From contig NZ_MLAM01000001.1 of NCBI RefSeq assembly GCF_002272825.1, positions 186,001 through 250,000 on the forward strand: DNA of 64,000 nucleotides, read 5' to 3'. The notes under the pieces are model-generated. The model saw only the letters and a program-made list of their open reading frames with translations, was not told the origin of the DNA and did not search any database. The DNA comes from Helicobacter sp. 11S02596-1. Its GTDB lineage: Bacteria; Campylobacterota; Campylobacteria; Campylobacterales; Helicobacteraceae. The position numbers and the translations under genes are program-made. How positions within the stretch are numbered: the first letter of the stretch is position 1; each line of letters starts with the position of its first letter. This document shows, in pieces, positions 10,028 to 17,244 of the stretch.

Positions 10028-11095
10028 ATGCCCATCAATGTGAATAAACCCTATCTCCCTGACATCAAAAAATATCACAAATATTTAGATCAGATTTGGC
10101 AAAACAATCACCTCACAAATTTTGGTCCGCTCGCTTGTGCTTTGGAAGAAAAATTGCAAGAATTTCTAGGAGTCCCCAATCTATTGTTTGTAAGCAACGG
10201 CACGATTGCACTCCAAATCGCTTACAAGCTCGCAGGACTAAAAAAAGACGATAAGATCATCACGACACCATTTTCATTTGTCGCTACGACAAACACGCTC
10301 TTATGGGAGGGATTAAACCCTGTATTTTGCGACATTGACCCAAAAAGTTTTTGTATCGATACCAACAAAATCCTCCCCCTACTCACCACCGAAACCAAAG
10401 CGATCTTGCCTGTTCACGTTTTTGGGAATGCTTGCGATGTCAAAGCATTGCAAACCATTGCCAAAAAACACAACCTTAAAGTCATTTATGATGGTGCGCA
10501 CGCTTTTGGGGTGAAATACGAGGGCAAAAGTATTTTTGAATATGGCGATTTTTCTACGCTAAGTTTCCACGCAACCAAACTCTTTCATACCATTGAAGGC
10601 GGGCTTGTGATAGCAAAAGATGAGGCAATGATCGCTGAGGCAAAAAAAATGATCAATTTTGGGCTTGAAAACTCTTTGCCTAGTGCCTTAGGTATCAATG
10701 CCAAAAATAGTGAATTTCACGCAGCTATGGGATTGTGCGTGCTTGAAGATTTGGATTTCATAACCCAAGAAAGGCAAAAAATCTGGGAGTATTATCACCA
10801 GCACCTCAAAGATGATTTTGCACTCCAAAGTCTCCAAGCAGACAACAACAATCACCATTATTTCCCTATCCTCTTTGAGGAAGAATCTGCGTTGCAAAAA
10901 GCCCTGCTTAAGCTCAATGAAGCCGATATTTTTCCACGGCGATATTTTTACCCCAGCCTCAATACCCTCAAACACCATCACACCAATGTAACCTGCCCGA
11001 TTTCAGAGGATATTTGTAGCAGGATTTTATGCTTGCCAATATATGTAGGGCTAGATCAAACAACACAAGATAAAATCATTAGGATACTCAAATGA
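10028..11095 (+). CDS. DegT/DnrJ/EryC1/StrS sugar aminotransferase, VioA-like
   Basis: PLP-dependent aminotransferase acting on nucleotide-linked keto-sugars. NHLTNFGPL, FVSNGTIALQIAYK, TTPFSFVATTNT, DGAHAFG and the PLP lysine in SFHATKLFHT are all present; 355 residues is slightly short but complete. ATG 10028 follows AAAAGG; an in-frame ATG at 9989 lies inside the previous gene. With rmlA upstream and a formyltransferase downstream the likeliest product is dTDP-4-amino-4,6-dideoxyglucose (VioA reaction), although a 3-amino sugar cannot be excluded from sequence alone. Confidence 0.87.
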   Translation: MPINVNKPYLPDIKKYHKYLDQIWQNNHLTNFGPLACALEEKLQEFLGVPNLLFVSNGTIALQIAYKLAGLKKDDKIITTPFSFVATTNTLLWEGLNPVFCDIDPKSFCIDTNKILPLLTTETKAILPVHVFGNACDVKALQTIAKKHNLKVIYDGAHAFGVKYEGKSIFEYGDFSTLSFHATKLFHTIEGGLVIAKDEAMIAEAKKMINFGLENSLPSALGINAKNSEFHAAMGLCVLEDLDFITQERQKIWEYYHQHLKDDFALQSLQADNNNHHYFPILFEEESALQKALLKLNEADIFPRRYFYPSLNTLKHHHTNVTCPISEDICSRILCLPIYVGLDQTTQDKIIRILK

Positions 11096-12142
11096 AACCC
11101 TCCATAACAAAACCCACCATCAAGCTAAAAATCACCGACTGGTGGAGCAACGAAGACTTTGATCAAAATTATTTTGTCAGAATGCTACGCAAAAAATACA
11201 ATGTCATTGAAGATGAAAACCCCGATTATCTCCTTTATTCGGTCTTTGGCTGCAAACACGCCCAATATGATTGTGTCAAGATTTTTTATACGGGTGAAAA
11301 TATCTGCCCGGATTTCAATGCCTGCGATTATGCGATCGGTTTTTATCATATTGACTTTGAAGACAGATATTTACGCTACCCGCTTTATTTTCTGTATGAA
11401 AAGGACCTCGAAAGGGCATTGCACAAGCACGAAACACCCGCCAAAGAAAACAAAACGAAATTTTGCAACTATATCTATTCACATTCTAATGGCTCGAAAT
11501 TACGTGAGGAATTTTTTGACTTGCTTTCTCAATACAAAAAAGTCGATAGCGCGGGTAGCTATCGCAACAATATCGGCGGGGCATTGCCGATTGTTGGGGG
11601 TGATTTTGCAACTTCCAAATATACATTTTGTAAGGATTACAAATTCTCCATTGCCTTTGAAAACTCCTCTACACACGGCTACACAACCGAAAAAATTATT
11701 CAAGCTTTTGGAGCAGGAACGATCCCGATTTACTGGGGAGATGAGACAATTGCTACGGGGGGGGGGGCTGAATCAAAAAGCGTTTATCAATGCCCATAAC
11801 TTCAAAACCTTGAATGATCTCCTCGAGCAAGTCATTGCTATTGATAAAGATGAAAATTTATTTAAACAAATGCTTTCCCAACCTGTCTTTGCAGACCCTA
11901 CGTTTGTGCCAAAAAAACAAGCAGAAATGCTCGCATTTCTTGATAATATTTTTTCACAAACACCCAAGCAAGCCAATCGCAGAAAAAATGAATATTTTTT
12001 TAAAAACTACGATTTTGATTACAAGTTAATGACTTCTTTGCTACAAACCAGAGAAAGATTTGCTAAAACCCTGCTTATCAGGATTCTAAAGAAGCTAAAA
12101 ATTATAAAACTCATCAAAAAAATATTCCCATTCAAGCCATAG
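11092..12142 (+). CDS. Alpha-1,3-fucosyltransferase (GT10), phase-variable, out of frame as read
   Basis: Transfers fucose from GDP-fucose, as in Helicobacter Lewis-antigen synthesis. The catalytic domain shows IKITDWW-type start, FYTGENICPDFNACDYAIGF, and the GDP-fucose motif SIAFENSSTHGYTTEKI followed by AGTIPIYWGD. A G11 tract at 11757-11767 sits right after this motif and diverts the frame to a stop at 11799. With G10 the frame continues as GGGLNQKAFINAHNF to 12142, about 349 residues with a basic, probably membrane-associating C-terminus. The gene overlaps the aminotransferase stop by ATGA. Currently OFF for the full-length enzyme, though a fragment of 235 residues is made. Confidence 0.93.
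11757..11767 (+). repeat. Phase-variable G11 tract in the fucosyltransferase
   Basis: Eleven G at codon 222, just after the GDP-fucose site. G10 restores the family C-terminal part; G11 stops at 11799. Confidence 0.87.
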
Positions 12143-12172
12143 AATCGTGCGATAATTTTAGATATTTTAAGG

Positions 12173-12178
12173 TAAAAT
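12173..12178 (+). promoter_or_regulatory. Putative -10 box upstream of the hexapeptide acyltransferase
   Basis: TAAAAT 29 bases before the TTG start at 12207, in the same arrangement as the rmlA -10 box. Confidence 0.4.
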
Positions 12179-12206
12179 GCTCTAATTCCAATCCAAAAAT
12201 AAGGCA

Positions 12207-12890
12207 TTGTCTTTGGCACGCAATAGTTTTTATACCCAAGAAGAACTCCAAAATCTAGGCTTAAAATCCCTAGGAAAAAATGTCCTCTTGAGCAAAAAAG
12301 CCAGCATTTATGATGCTAAAAATATTTCCATAGCAAGCAATGTGCGTATTGATGATTTTGTGATCTTATCGGGGCATATCAATATTGGCAATTTTGTCCA
12401 TATCAGCACAGGCAGTGTGTTAATGAGCAAGGAAGCGGGTATTATTTTGGAGGATTTTTCTTGTGTGAGTATCCAGTGCAAGATTTTGGGCTCAAGCGAT
12501 GATTTTACTGGCGAGGCTTTGGTAGGACCTTGTGTGCCTATGCAATACCGCCAAATCACCTCCAAACCCATTGTTTTAGCACAACATTCGCTTTTAGGTT
12601 GCAATTCAGTCATCTTGCCCGGAGGAGGTCTTGCTACAGGCGTGAGCGTGGGGGCGATGAGCCTAGTAAATCGAAAAACCCGCCCGTGGGGAATATACTT
12701 TGGTATTCCAGCCAGAAGAATCGCTGAACGGAGCAAGGAACTTTTAGAGCTAAAAAAAGCTTTCCAAACAACTTTCACAAACTCCGAAAAAGCGCCTGTA
12801 GATGGGGGGGGGGGCTTAACAAAACCCTTTGATAGCCTCACGCAAATTGCCCCGGTTTGCGATGTTGGTTTTTTGGAGAAAGTCGCCTGA
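12207..12890 (+). CDS. Left-handed beta-helix (hexapeptide) O-acetyltransferase
   Basis: Sugar O-acetyltransferase of the WcaF/NodL kind. Hexapeptide turns are seen throughout residues 30-150 (NISIASNVRIDDF, GNFVHISTGS, GCNSVILPGG, VSVGAMSLVN) and the protein has the usual short N-terminal helix and IPARRIAERSKEL end. The enzyme is complete by about residue 190; a G11 tract at codons 200-203 and a 24-residue linker follow, ending on a TGA that overlaps the next ATG by one base (TGATG). Translation starts at TTG 12207 or the TTG two codons later. The substrate sugar is unknown. Confidence 0.85.
   Translation: MSLARNSFYTQEELQNLGLKSLGKNVLLSKKASIYDAKNISIASNVRIDDFVILSGHINIGNFVHISTGSVLMSKEAGIILEDFSCVSIQCKILGSSDDFTGEALVGPCVPMQYRQITSKPIVLAQHSLLGCNSVILPGGGLATGVSVGAMSLVNRKTRPWGIYFGIPARRIAERSKELLELKKAFQTTFTNSEKAPVDGGGGLTKPFDSLTQIAPVCDVGFLEKVA
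12804..12814 (+). repeat. 3'-terminal G11 tract, coupling frame open
   Basis: With G11 translation continues through a linker to the stop at 12890, touching the next start. With G10 a TAA follows the tract at once; with G12 a TGA follows within a few codons. Confidence 0.75.
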
Positions 12891-13738
12891 TGAAAACTGC
12901 GCACTTTTCTCCAAGATCCAAAAACCCATCGCCAACACACAAAATAAAACTATTTGTTTTTAGTGATAATCTTTTTATCCTCCAAAATGCCACAAAGATT
13001 TTTGATCGCTATGATTTAGATGTCAAATATTTTTGCTCGCCCAAATCAAGTGCTATTCTCGAAAATTTCCCCTCTATTTATGCAAAAGAACTCAAAAATT
13101 CTTATGAAGATTTGCTTGATTTTGATTTGGGATTTTCTCTCCATAGCAGGCAAATTTTCCCTGAAATGCTTGTAAAAAATGTGCAATGTATCAATCTCCA
13201 CCCCGGTTTCAATCCCTACAATAAAGGCATTTTCCCGCATATTTTTTCTCTGATCAACAAACTACCCACAGGCGCAACACTCCATATTATGGATCATCAA
13301 ATCGATAATGGCAATATCATCGATCAGATCCAAATCATCCCGCAAACCAGCGATACATCCTTGAGTTTGTATCAAAAGATCCAAGAAGGCGAAATCGCTC
13401 TGTTGGAAAAAAATCTCCCCAACATACTAGAGAAAAATTTCAGCACAAAAACCCCCGCCAAAGGCAACTATAACTCCAAAAAAGATTTTGAAAATCTTTG
13501 TAAAATTGACCTTACTAAAACGCTCACATTCGCACAAGCGATTGATTATCTCAAAGCCTTGAGCCACCCGCCTTATCATAATGCTTATTTTATCGATGAA
13601 AACCAAAATAAAATCTATGTCTCTTTGCAACTAATCGCTAATAATTCAATGGGGGGGGGGGCATTAGATAGCCCCTGCCTCAATCCCTCTCTTGCCTCAC
13701 ACTTCACACACCCTATCGACCTTAGGCTTGCCATATGA
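12890..13738 (+). CDS. Sugar N-formyltransferase (dTDP-4-amino-sugar type)
   Basis: Formyltetrahydrofolate-dependent formyltransferase related to VioF/WlaRD, which forms Qui4NFo or Qui3NFo nucleotide sugars. The catalytic Asn-His-Asp set is seen in INLHPGFNPYNKG (Asn/His) and HIMDHQIDNGNII (Asp). The C-terminal part (ALSHPPYHNAYF) matches the WlaRD-like extension. ATG 12890 is chosen because it sits on the TGATG junction and follows TTGGAG. The enzyme appears complete before the G11 tract at 13651; 25 further residues of linker end on ATGA with the next gene. Together with rmlA and the aminotransferase it suggests formylated viosamine. Confidence 0.85.
   Translation: MKTAHFSPRSKNPSPTHKIKLFVFSDNLFILQNATKIFDRYDLDVKYFCSPKSSAILENFPSIYAKELKNSYEDLLDFDLGFSLHSRQIFPEMLVKNVQCINLHPGFNPYNKGIFPHIFSLINKLPTGATLHIMDHQIDNGNIIDQIQIIPQTSDTSLSLYQKIQEGEIALLEKNLPNILEKNFSTKTPAKGNYNSKKDFENLCKIDLTKTLTFAQAIDYLKALSHPPYHNAYFIDENQNKIYVSLQLIANNSMGGGALDSPCLNPSLASHFTHPIDLRLAI
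13651..13661 (+). repeat. 3'-terminal G11 tract, coupling frame open
   Basis: G11 reads on to 13738 and ends on ATGA at the next start (13735). G10 gives CAT TAG at once; G12 gives a TAG three codons later. Confidence 0.75.
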
Positions 13739-14087
13739 AAAACATACTCTTCATCGGTGCGGGTGGATTTGGGAGTGAGTGTTACCAGTATTTACTCGAT
13801 GTAATGGCAATCGATAAAAACATTGGTTTTAAAGGATTTTTATCTACGAGTAATGATTTATATCCTTATGGGTTAGAGCATTTATTTTTAGGTCATTATG
13901 ATGATTATGATTTTAAGCAAGATGATTATGTTGTGATTGCGATTGGGAATGTAATAGCAAGATATAAGATTTATCATTTGCTTAAAGCTAGAGGGGTGAA
14001 GTTTTATAATCTGATTTCTCCCAAAGCGTTTATTACTCATCTCGATCATATTGGGGAAGCCAATGTGATAGGACCTTTTAGTTCGCT
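13735..14087 (+). repeat. 353-bp direct repeat, copy 1
   Basis: Identical by eye to 23130-23482. It covers the start codon and N-terminal domain of both PglD-like genes. The sharp end of identity inside the coding region points to recent gene conversion or duplication with a swapped 3' half. Confidence 0.88.
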
Positions 14088-14433
14088 AGGGTTAAATACC
14101 ATTATCGGCAATGCAAACATCATCGGTCCTTATGCCCTCGTTGGACACGACTGCCAAGTGGGAAATTATAATTTTATCAGCTCCTATGCCTCATTTGGCG
14201 GGGGTGCAAGCATTGGGGATTGCAATTTTTTAGCCCACAAAGCCACGCTCACTCCCAAAACCATCATCGCAGACAACTGCACCATATCGGCAAACTCCGT
14301 AGTAAGCAAAAAACTCAAAGCAAACACCATCGCCCTTGGCAACCCTGCTGAAATCATCGGCGAAAATCCAGCCATTCCAGCCATTCCATCATTCCCAACA
14401 AGGAGCATAAATGACACACCCCACCGAAAGTAA
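13735..14433 (+). CDS. PglD-like sugar N-acyltransferase (copy 1)
   Basis: Acyltransferase for UDP/dTDP-4-amino sugars. Residues 1-80 form the Rossmann-like N-terminal domain (NILFIGAGGFGSECYQYL), and residues 100-215 a left-handed beta helix with NVIGPFSSLG, ANIIGPYALVGHDC (catalytic His) and LGNPAEIIGEN. The first 353 bases are identical to the second copy at 23130, after which the beta helices differ, so the acyl donor or acceptor site may differ. It starts on the ATGA of the formyltransferase linker and overlaps the following ACP gene by 23 bases. Companion ACP and KAS III genes suggest an acyl-ACP donor rather than acetyl-CoA. Confidence 0.85.
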   Translation: MKNILFIGAGGFGSECYQYLLDVMAIDKNIGFKGFLSTSNDLYPYGLEHLFLGHYDDYDFKQDDYVVIAIGNVIARYKIYHLLKARGVKFYNLISPKAFITHLDHIGEANVIGPFSSLGLNTIIGNANIIGPYALVGHDCQVGNYNFISSYASFGGGASIGDCNFLAHKATLTPKTIIADNCTISANSVVSKKLKANTIALGNPAEIIGENPAIPAIPSFPTRSINDTPHRK

Positions 14434-14671
14434 AGTTGAAAATATCGAAGAAAAAATCAAGCAAATCATTTCTGAGTTGCGACCTGATATTGAGCTAGAG
14501 CCACAGATCGAATTTATCAATGATGGGATATTTGATTCTTTTGACATCATTTCGCTCGTCGCTGCACTTGATAAAGCATTTGGCATTTCCATAGATGGGA
14601 GCAAAATCACCCCGAGGTATTTCAACACCCTCACAGATATCCAAACGCTCATAGAGGAAAGCAAGCGATGA
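14411..14671 (+). CDS. Acyl carrier protein
   Basis: 86 residues with the four-helix ACP pattern and the phosphopantetheine serine in GIFDSFDIISLV. It would carry an acyl group as a thioester. It lies between a PglD-like acyltransferase and a KAS III gene, overlaps both (23 bases, then ATGA), and follows AAGGAGCATAA. This dedicated ACP differs from the short housekeeping ACP and probably serves sugar N-acylation. Confidence 0.85.
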   Translation: MTHPTESKVENIEEKIKQIISELRPDIELEPQIEFINDGIFDSFDIISLVAALDKAFGISIDGSKITPRYFNTLTDIQTLIEESKR

Positions 14672-15756
14672 ATTTCAATTTTTTTGGAAAAAAAATCTCC
14701 TCCATCATCACCATCCTGCCAGAAAATGAAAGTTTTTTTGATGATGAAATCAATAACTACAATTTCCCGCCAAAAAAATCAAAAATCCTCAAAGAACTGA
14801 TGGGGTATGAAAAGCATAGGATTGCCTCCCCAAACACTTTGGCATCTGATTTTATCATTGCAGGATTCCAACATCTTTTTTCGCAAAATATCGTAGAAAA
14901 AGACACGATTGATGTTTTGATTTATATCACGCAATCCCCTGATTATCTTGTCCCACAAACCTCGACGATTATCCAACAGGAAGTCGGGCTGAAAAAAGAT
15001 ATATTATGCTTCGATCTTAATCAAGGCTGTGCGGGCTTTATCCACGGGCTTTTTCAAGCATTTTTTATGCTAGAAAACCCCCGTATCCAAAAAGTAGCCA
15101 TCGCCAATACCGATGTCTTGAGCCATAAAGTCAATCCAAAAGACCGCAATAGCTACCCGCTCGTCGGTGATGGCGGGAGTATTACCATCGTGGAACGCTC
15201 CCATATCAAAAGTGAAATCTTTTGTTTCAACCAAACCTTTGGAGAAAATGCCCTCGCTATCCATATCCCTGCTGGAGGATTCAAGTTCCCTAGCACCGAT
15301 GAAACAGCAAAAGATTTTGAAGATGAAGATGGCAATATCAGAAATCTCAACAATCTTGTAATGCAAGGGGCTTCAGTCTTTAGCTTCGTGCAAGAATATG
15401 TCCCCATAATGGTGGATTCTCTCCTCAAAGAGAGCAAAATCGCCAAAGAAGCCATTGATTTTTTTCTCTTCCACCAGCCTAATAAATTTATGCTTGAAAA
15501 GCTCGCAGACAAACTGCAAGTCCCTCGTGAAAAAATGCCTAACAATATCGTGCAAAATTTTGGCAATGGGAGCGGGATCACCATCCCCCTTACTATTTGC
15601 TTCAATCTCGCTACCAACACCGAAAAATCCCTAAAAGTCTGCTTTGGGGGCTTTGGTGTGGGATTGACACTTGCAGGTATTGTGATGGATTTAGAAAAAA
15701 TCCCTCACCTCCAAATCATCACCCTAAAGGAACAAAATGCAAGCCCTGCTAGATAA
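14668..15756 (+). CDS. 3-oxoacyl-ACP synthase III-like condensing enzyme
   Basis: FabH-type thiolase-fold enzyme, 362 residues. The catalytic cysteine is in DLNQGCAGFIHGL, the histidine in FFLFHQPNKFMLEKLA and the asparagine in QNFGNGSGITIPL, so the triad is intact. FabH starts C2-unit condensation from acyl-CoA and malonyl-ACP. Next to two ACPs and ketoreductases it could build a short 3-hydroxyacyl group (for example 3-hydroxybutyryl) for an amino sugar, as in the Pseudomonas syringae viosamine island; that comparison is from memory and the acyl chain is inferred. Confidence 0.85.
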   Translation: MNFNFFGKKISSIITILPENESFFDDEINNYNFPPKKSKILKELMGYEKHRIASPNTLASDFIIAGFQHLFSQNIVEKDTIDVLIYITQSPDYLVPQTSTIIQQEVGLKKDILCFDLNQGCAGFIHGLFQAFFMLENPRIQKVAIANTDVLSHKVNPKDRNSYPLVGDGGSITIVERSHIKSEIFCFNQTFGENALAIHIPAGGFKFPSTDETAKDFEDEDGNIRNLNNLVMQGASVFSFVQEYVPIMVDSLLKESKIAKEAIDFFLFHQPNKFMLEKLADKLQVPREKMPNNIVQNFGNGSGITIPLTICFNLATNTEKSLKVCFGGFGVGLTLAGIVMDLEKIPHLQIITLKEQNASPAR

Positions 15757-16084
15757 AATCCAAGATCTTCTTGATAGTGAAAATGTAACCCCCCAATCAA
15801 AATTAGATGACTTTCAAGAATGGGATAGCCTTTGTATGGTCGCCCTGATCGCATTTGCACAAAAATATTATCACGCCTCTATCACTATCAACCAACTTAT
15901 GACTTGCCAGACAATCCAAGATATTTGTATGCTCATCAAAGAAAGTGCTGGGGGGGGGGGCAGGCTAACGATTAGCCACACATCTTTGTGGCATTTTTAT
16001 CCTCCATATCTCTTATCTCTCTACCCCACAAATTCAGTGCAATCCCCATTGATTGCCACCCCCATCACAAAGAATGTCGCGTGA
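15737..16084 (+). CDS. Acyl carrier protein with phase-variable tail
   Basis: The carrier domain is residues 1-71, with the phosphopantetheine serine in FQEWDSLCMVALIAF. It overlaps the KAS III gene by 20 bases and follows AAAGGAAC. A G11 tract at 15950-15960 follows the last helix; in the present frame a 40-residue linker follows, ending on GTGA over the next start. G10 would end the protein after GGGAG. The carrier domain itself is intact in every state, so the tract does not switch ACP function in the usual way. Confidence 0.83.
   Translation: MQALLDKIQDLLDSENVTPQSKLDDFQEWDSLCMVALIAFAQKYYHASITINQLMTCQTIQDICMLIKESAGGGGRLTISHTSLWHFYPPYLLSLYPTNSVQSPLIATPITKNVA
15950..15960 (+). repeat. 3'-terminal G11 tract, coupling frame open
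   Basis: G11 reads through the linker to the stop at 16084, overlapping GTG 16081. G10 stops at TAA two codons on; G12 stops at TAG four codons after the tract. Confidence 0.75.
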
Positions 16085-17244
16085 GTAAGAAAGTTTTTGA
16101 ACTAGCCTTTATTGGTGGGGGGCTAAACTCAGCGATCGGTTATACGCATTTTATAGCCTCTCAAATGGATCACCGCTTCAAACTCAAAAGCGCTTGCTTC
16201 AGCAAAGACCCATCCATCAACGCACAAACCGCCGAGCTTTGGGGTGAAAACGACCTCCGACTGCACCAAGATTGGCAAACCTTGCTCGAAATGGAAAAAA
16301 ACAAAATCGATGCGGTTTGTATCCTCACACCCACGCCCTCACACAAACAAATTGTCTCCAAAGCGCTCCAATTAGGTCATAATGTCATTTGTGAAAAAAC
16401 ACTCTGTATGGACCTACAAGAAGCGTTAGAAATCCAAGAAATCCTCAAGCAAACGCAAGGATTTTTAGCCATCACTTACAACTACACCGGTTATGCGATG
16501 TTACGAGAACTCCGCGCGATGATTACAAAAGGGGATTTTGGCATTATCCACAATATCCAGATCGAAATGCCCCAAGAAGGTTTTTTGCGCTTAGAGCAAG
16601 ACAAAAAACCTCATCCACAAAAATGGAGAATGCAAGATGGCACGTTACCTATCATTTCGCTCGATTTGGGTGTTCATTGCCAAAATATTGTCAGTTTTTT
16701 GACCCATCAATCCCCTACCCAAGTGGTGGCGACCTCAAAAAGCAACGGGCATTTTAGCCATATCATCGATGATGTGAATATATTGGCTTGTTTCCAAGAA
16801 AATCTCATCGTTAATATGTGGTATTCAAAATCCGCACTCGGACACCGAAATGGGCTAAAAGTCAGCGTATATGGGCAAAAAATGAGTGCAACTTGGATAC
16901 AAAACCATCCAGAAGAACTCCTTATCAACACCCAAAATGGTGAAAAAATCATCAAAGACAGAGCCTCCCCCCTAGATACCAACACCGCAAAACTCCCCCG
17001 ATACAACCGCTTCAAAGCCGGTCATCCTGCCGGATTCATCGAAGCGTTTGGCAATTATTACAACGACATCGCCAATGCTTTAGAGCAGTTTTATCACGAA
17101 AAAAAATGGACTTCAGACTATGTATTTGGGATCACTAGTGCGATAAAAGAGCTTGCCTTTCTCGAAGCTGTCGCCAAGTCTTCTCAAAGCCAAAAATTTG
17201 AAGCCATCGACCCTGTGCCAATGAGAAAAAGGGGGCAAAAATGA
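16081..17244 (+). CDS. Gfo/Idh/MocA family oxidoreductase
   Basis: NAD(P)-dependent sugar dehydrogenase type. The Rossmann motif is AFIGGGLNSAIGYTH; AVCILTPTPSHKQIV and ICEKTLCMDLQEA follow, where the EK(P/T) lysine is a catalytic residue of the family, and SLDLGVHCQNIVSFL supplies the typical Asp/His pair. GTG 16081 is chosen because it overlaps the ACP linker stop; the frame is also open upstream to 15988 through that linker. 387 residues from GTG. A nucleotide sugar substrate is likely but not identifiable. Confidence 0.82.
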   Translation: MSKKVFELAFIGGGLNSAIGYTHFIASQMDHRFKLKSACFSKDPSINAQTAELWGENDLRLHQDWQTLLEMEKNKIDAVCILTPTPSHKQIVSKALQLGHNVICEKTLCMDLQEALEIQEILKQTQGFLAITYNYTGYAMLRELRAMITKGDFGIIHNIQIEMPQEGFLRLEQDKKPHPQKWRMQDGTLPIISLDLGVHCQNIVSFLTHQSPTQVVATSKSNGHFSHIIDDVNILACFQENLIVNMWYSKSALGHRNGLKVSVYGQKMSATWIQNHPEELLINTQNGEKIIKDRASPLDTNTAKLPRYNRFKAGHPAGFIEAFGNYYNDIANALEQFYHEKKWTSDYVFGITSAIKELAFLEAVAKSSQSQKFEAIDPVPMRKRGQK

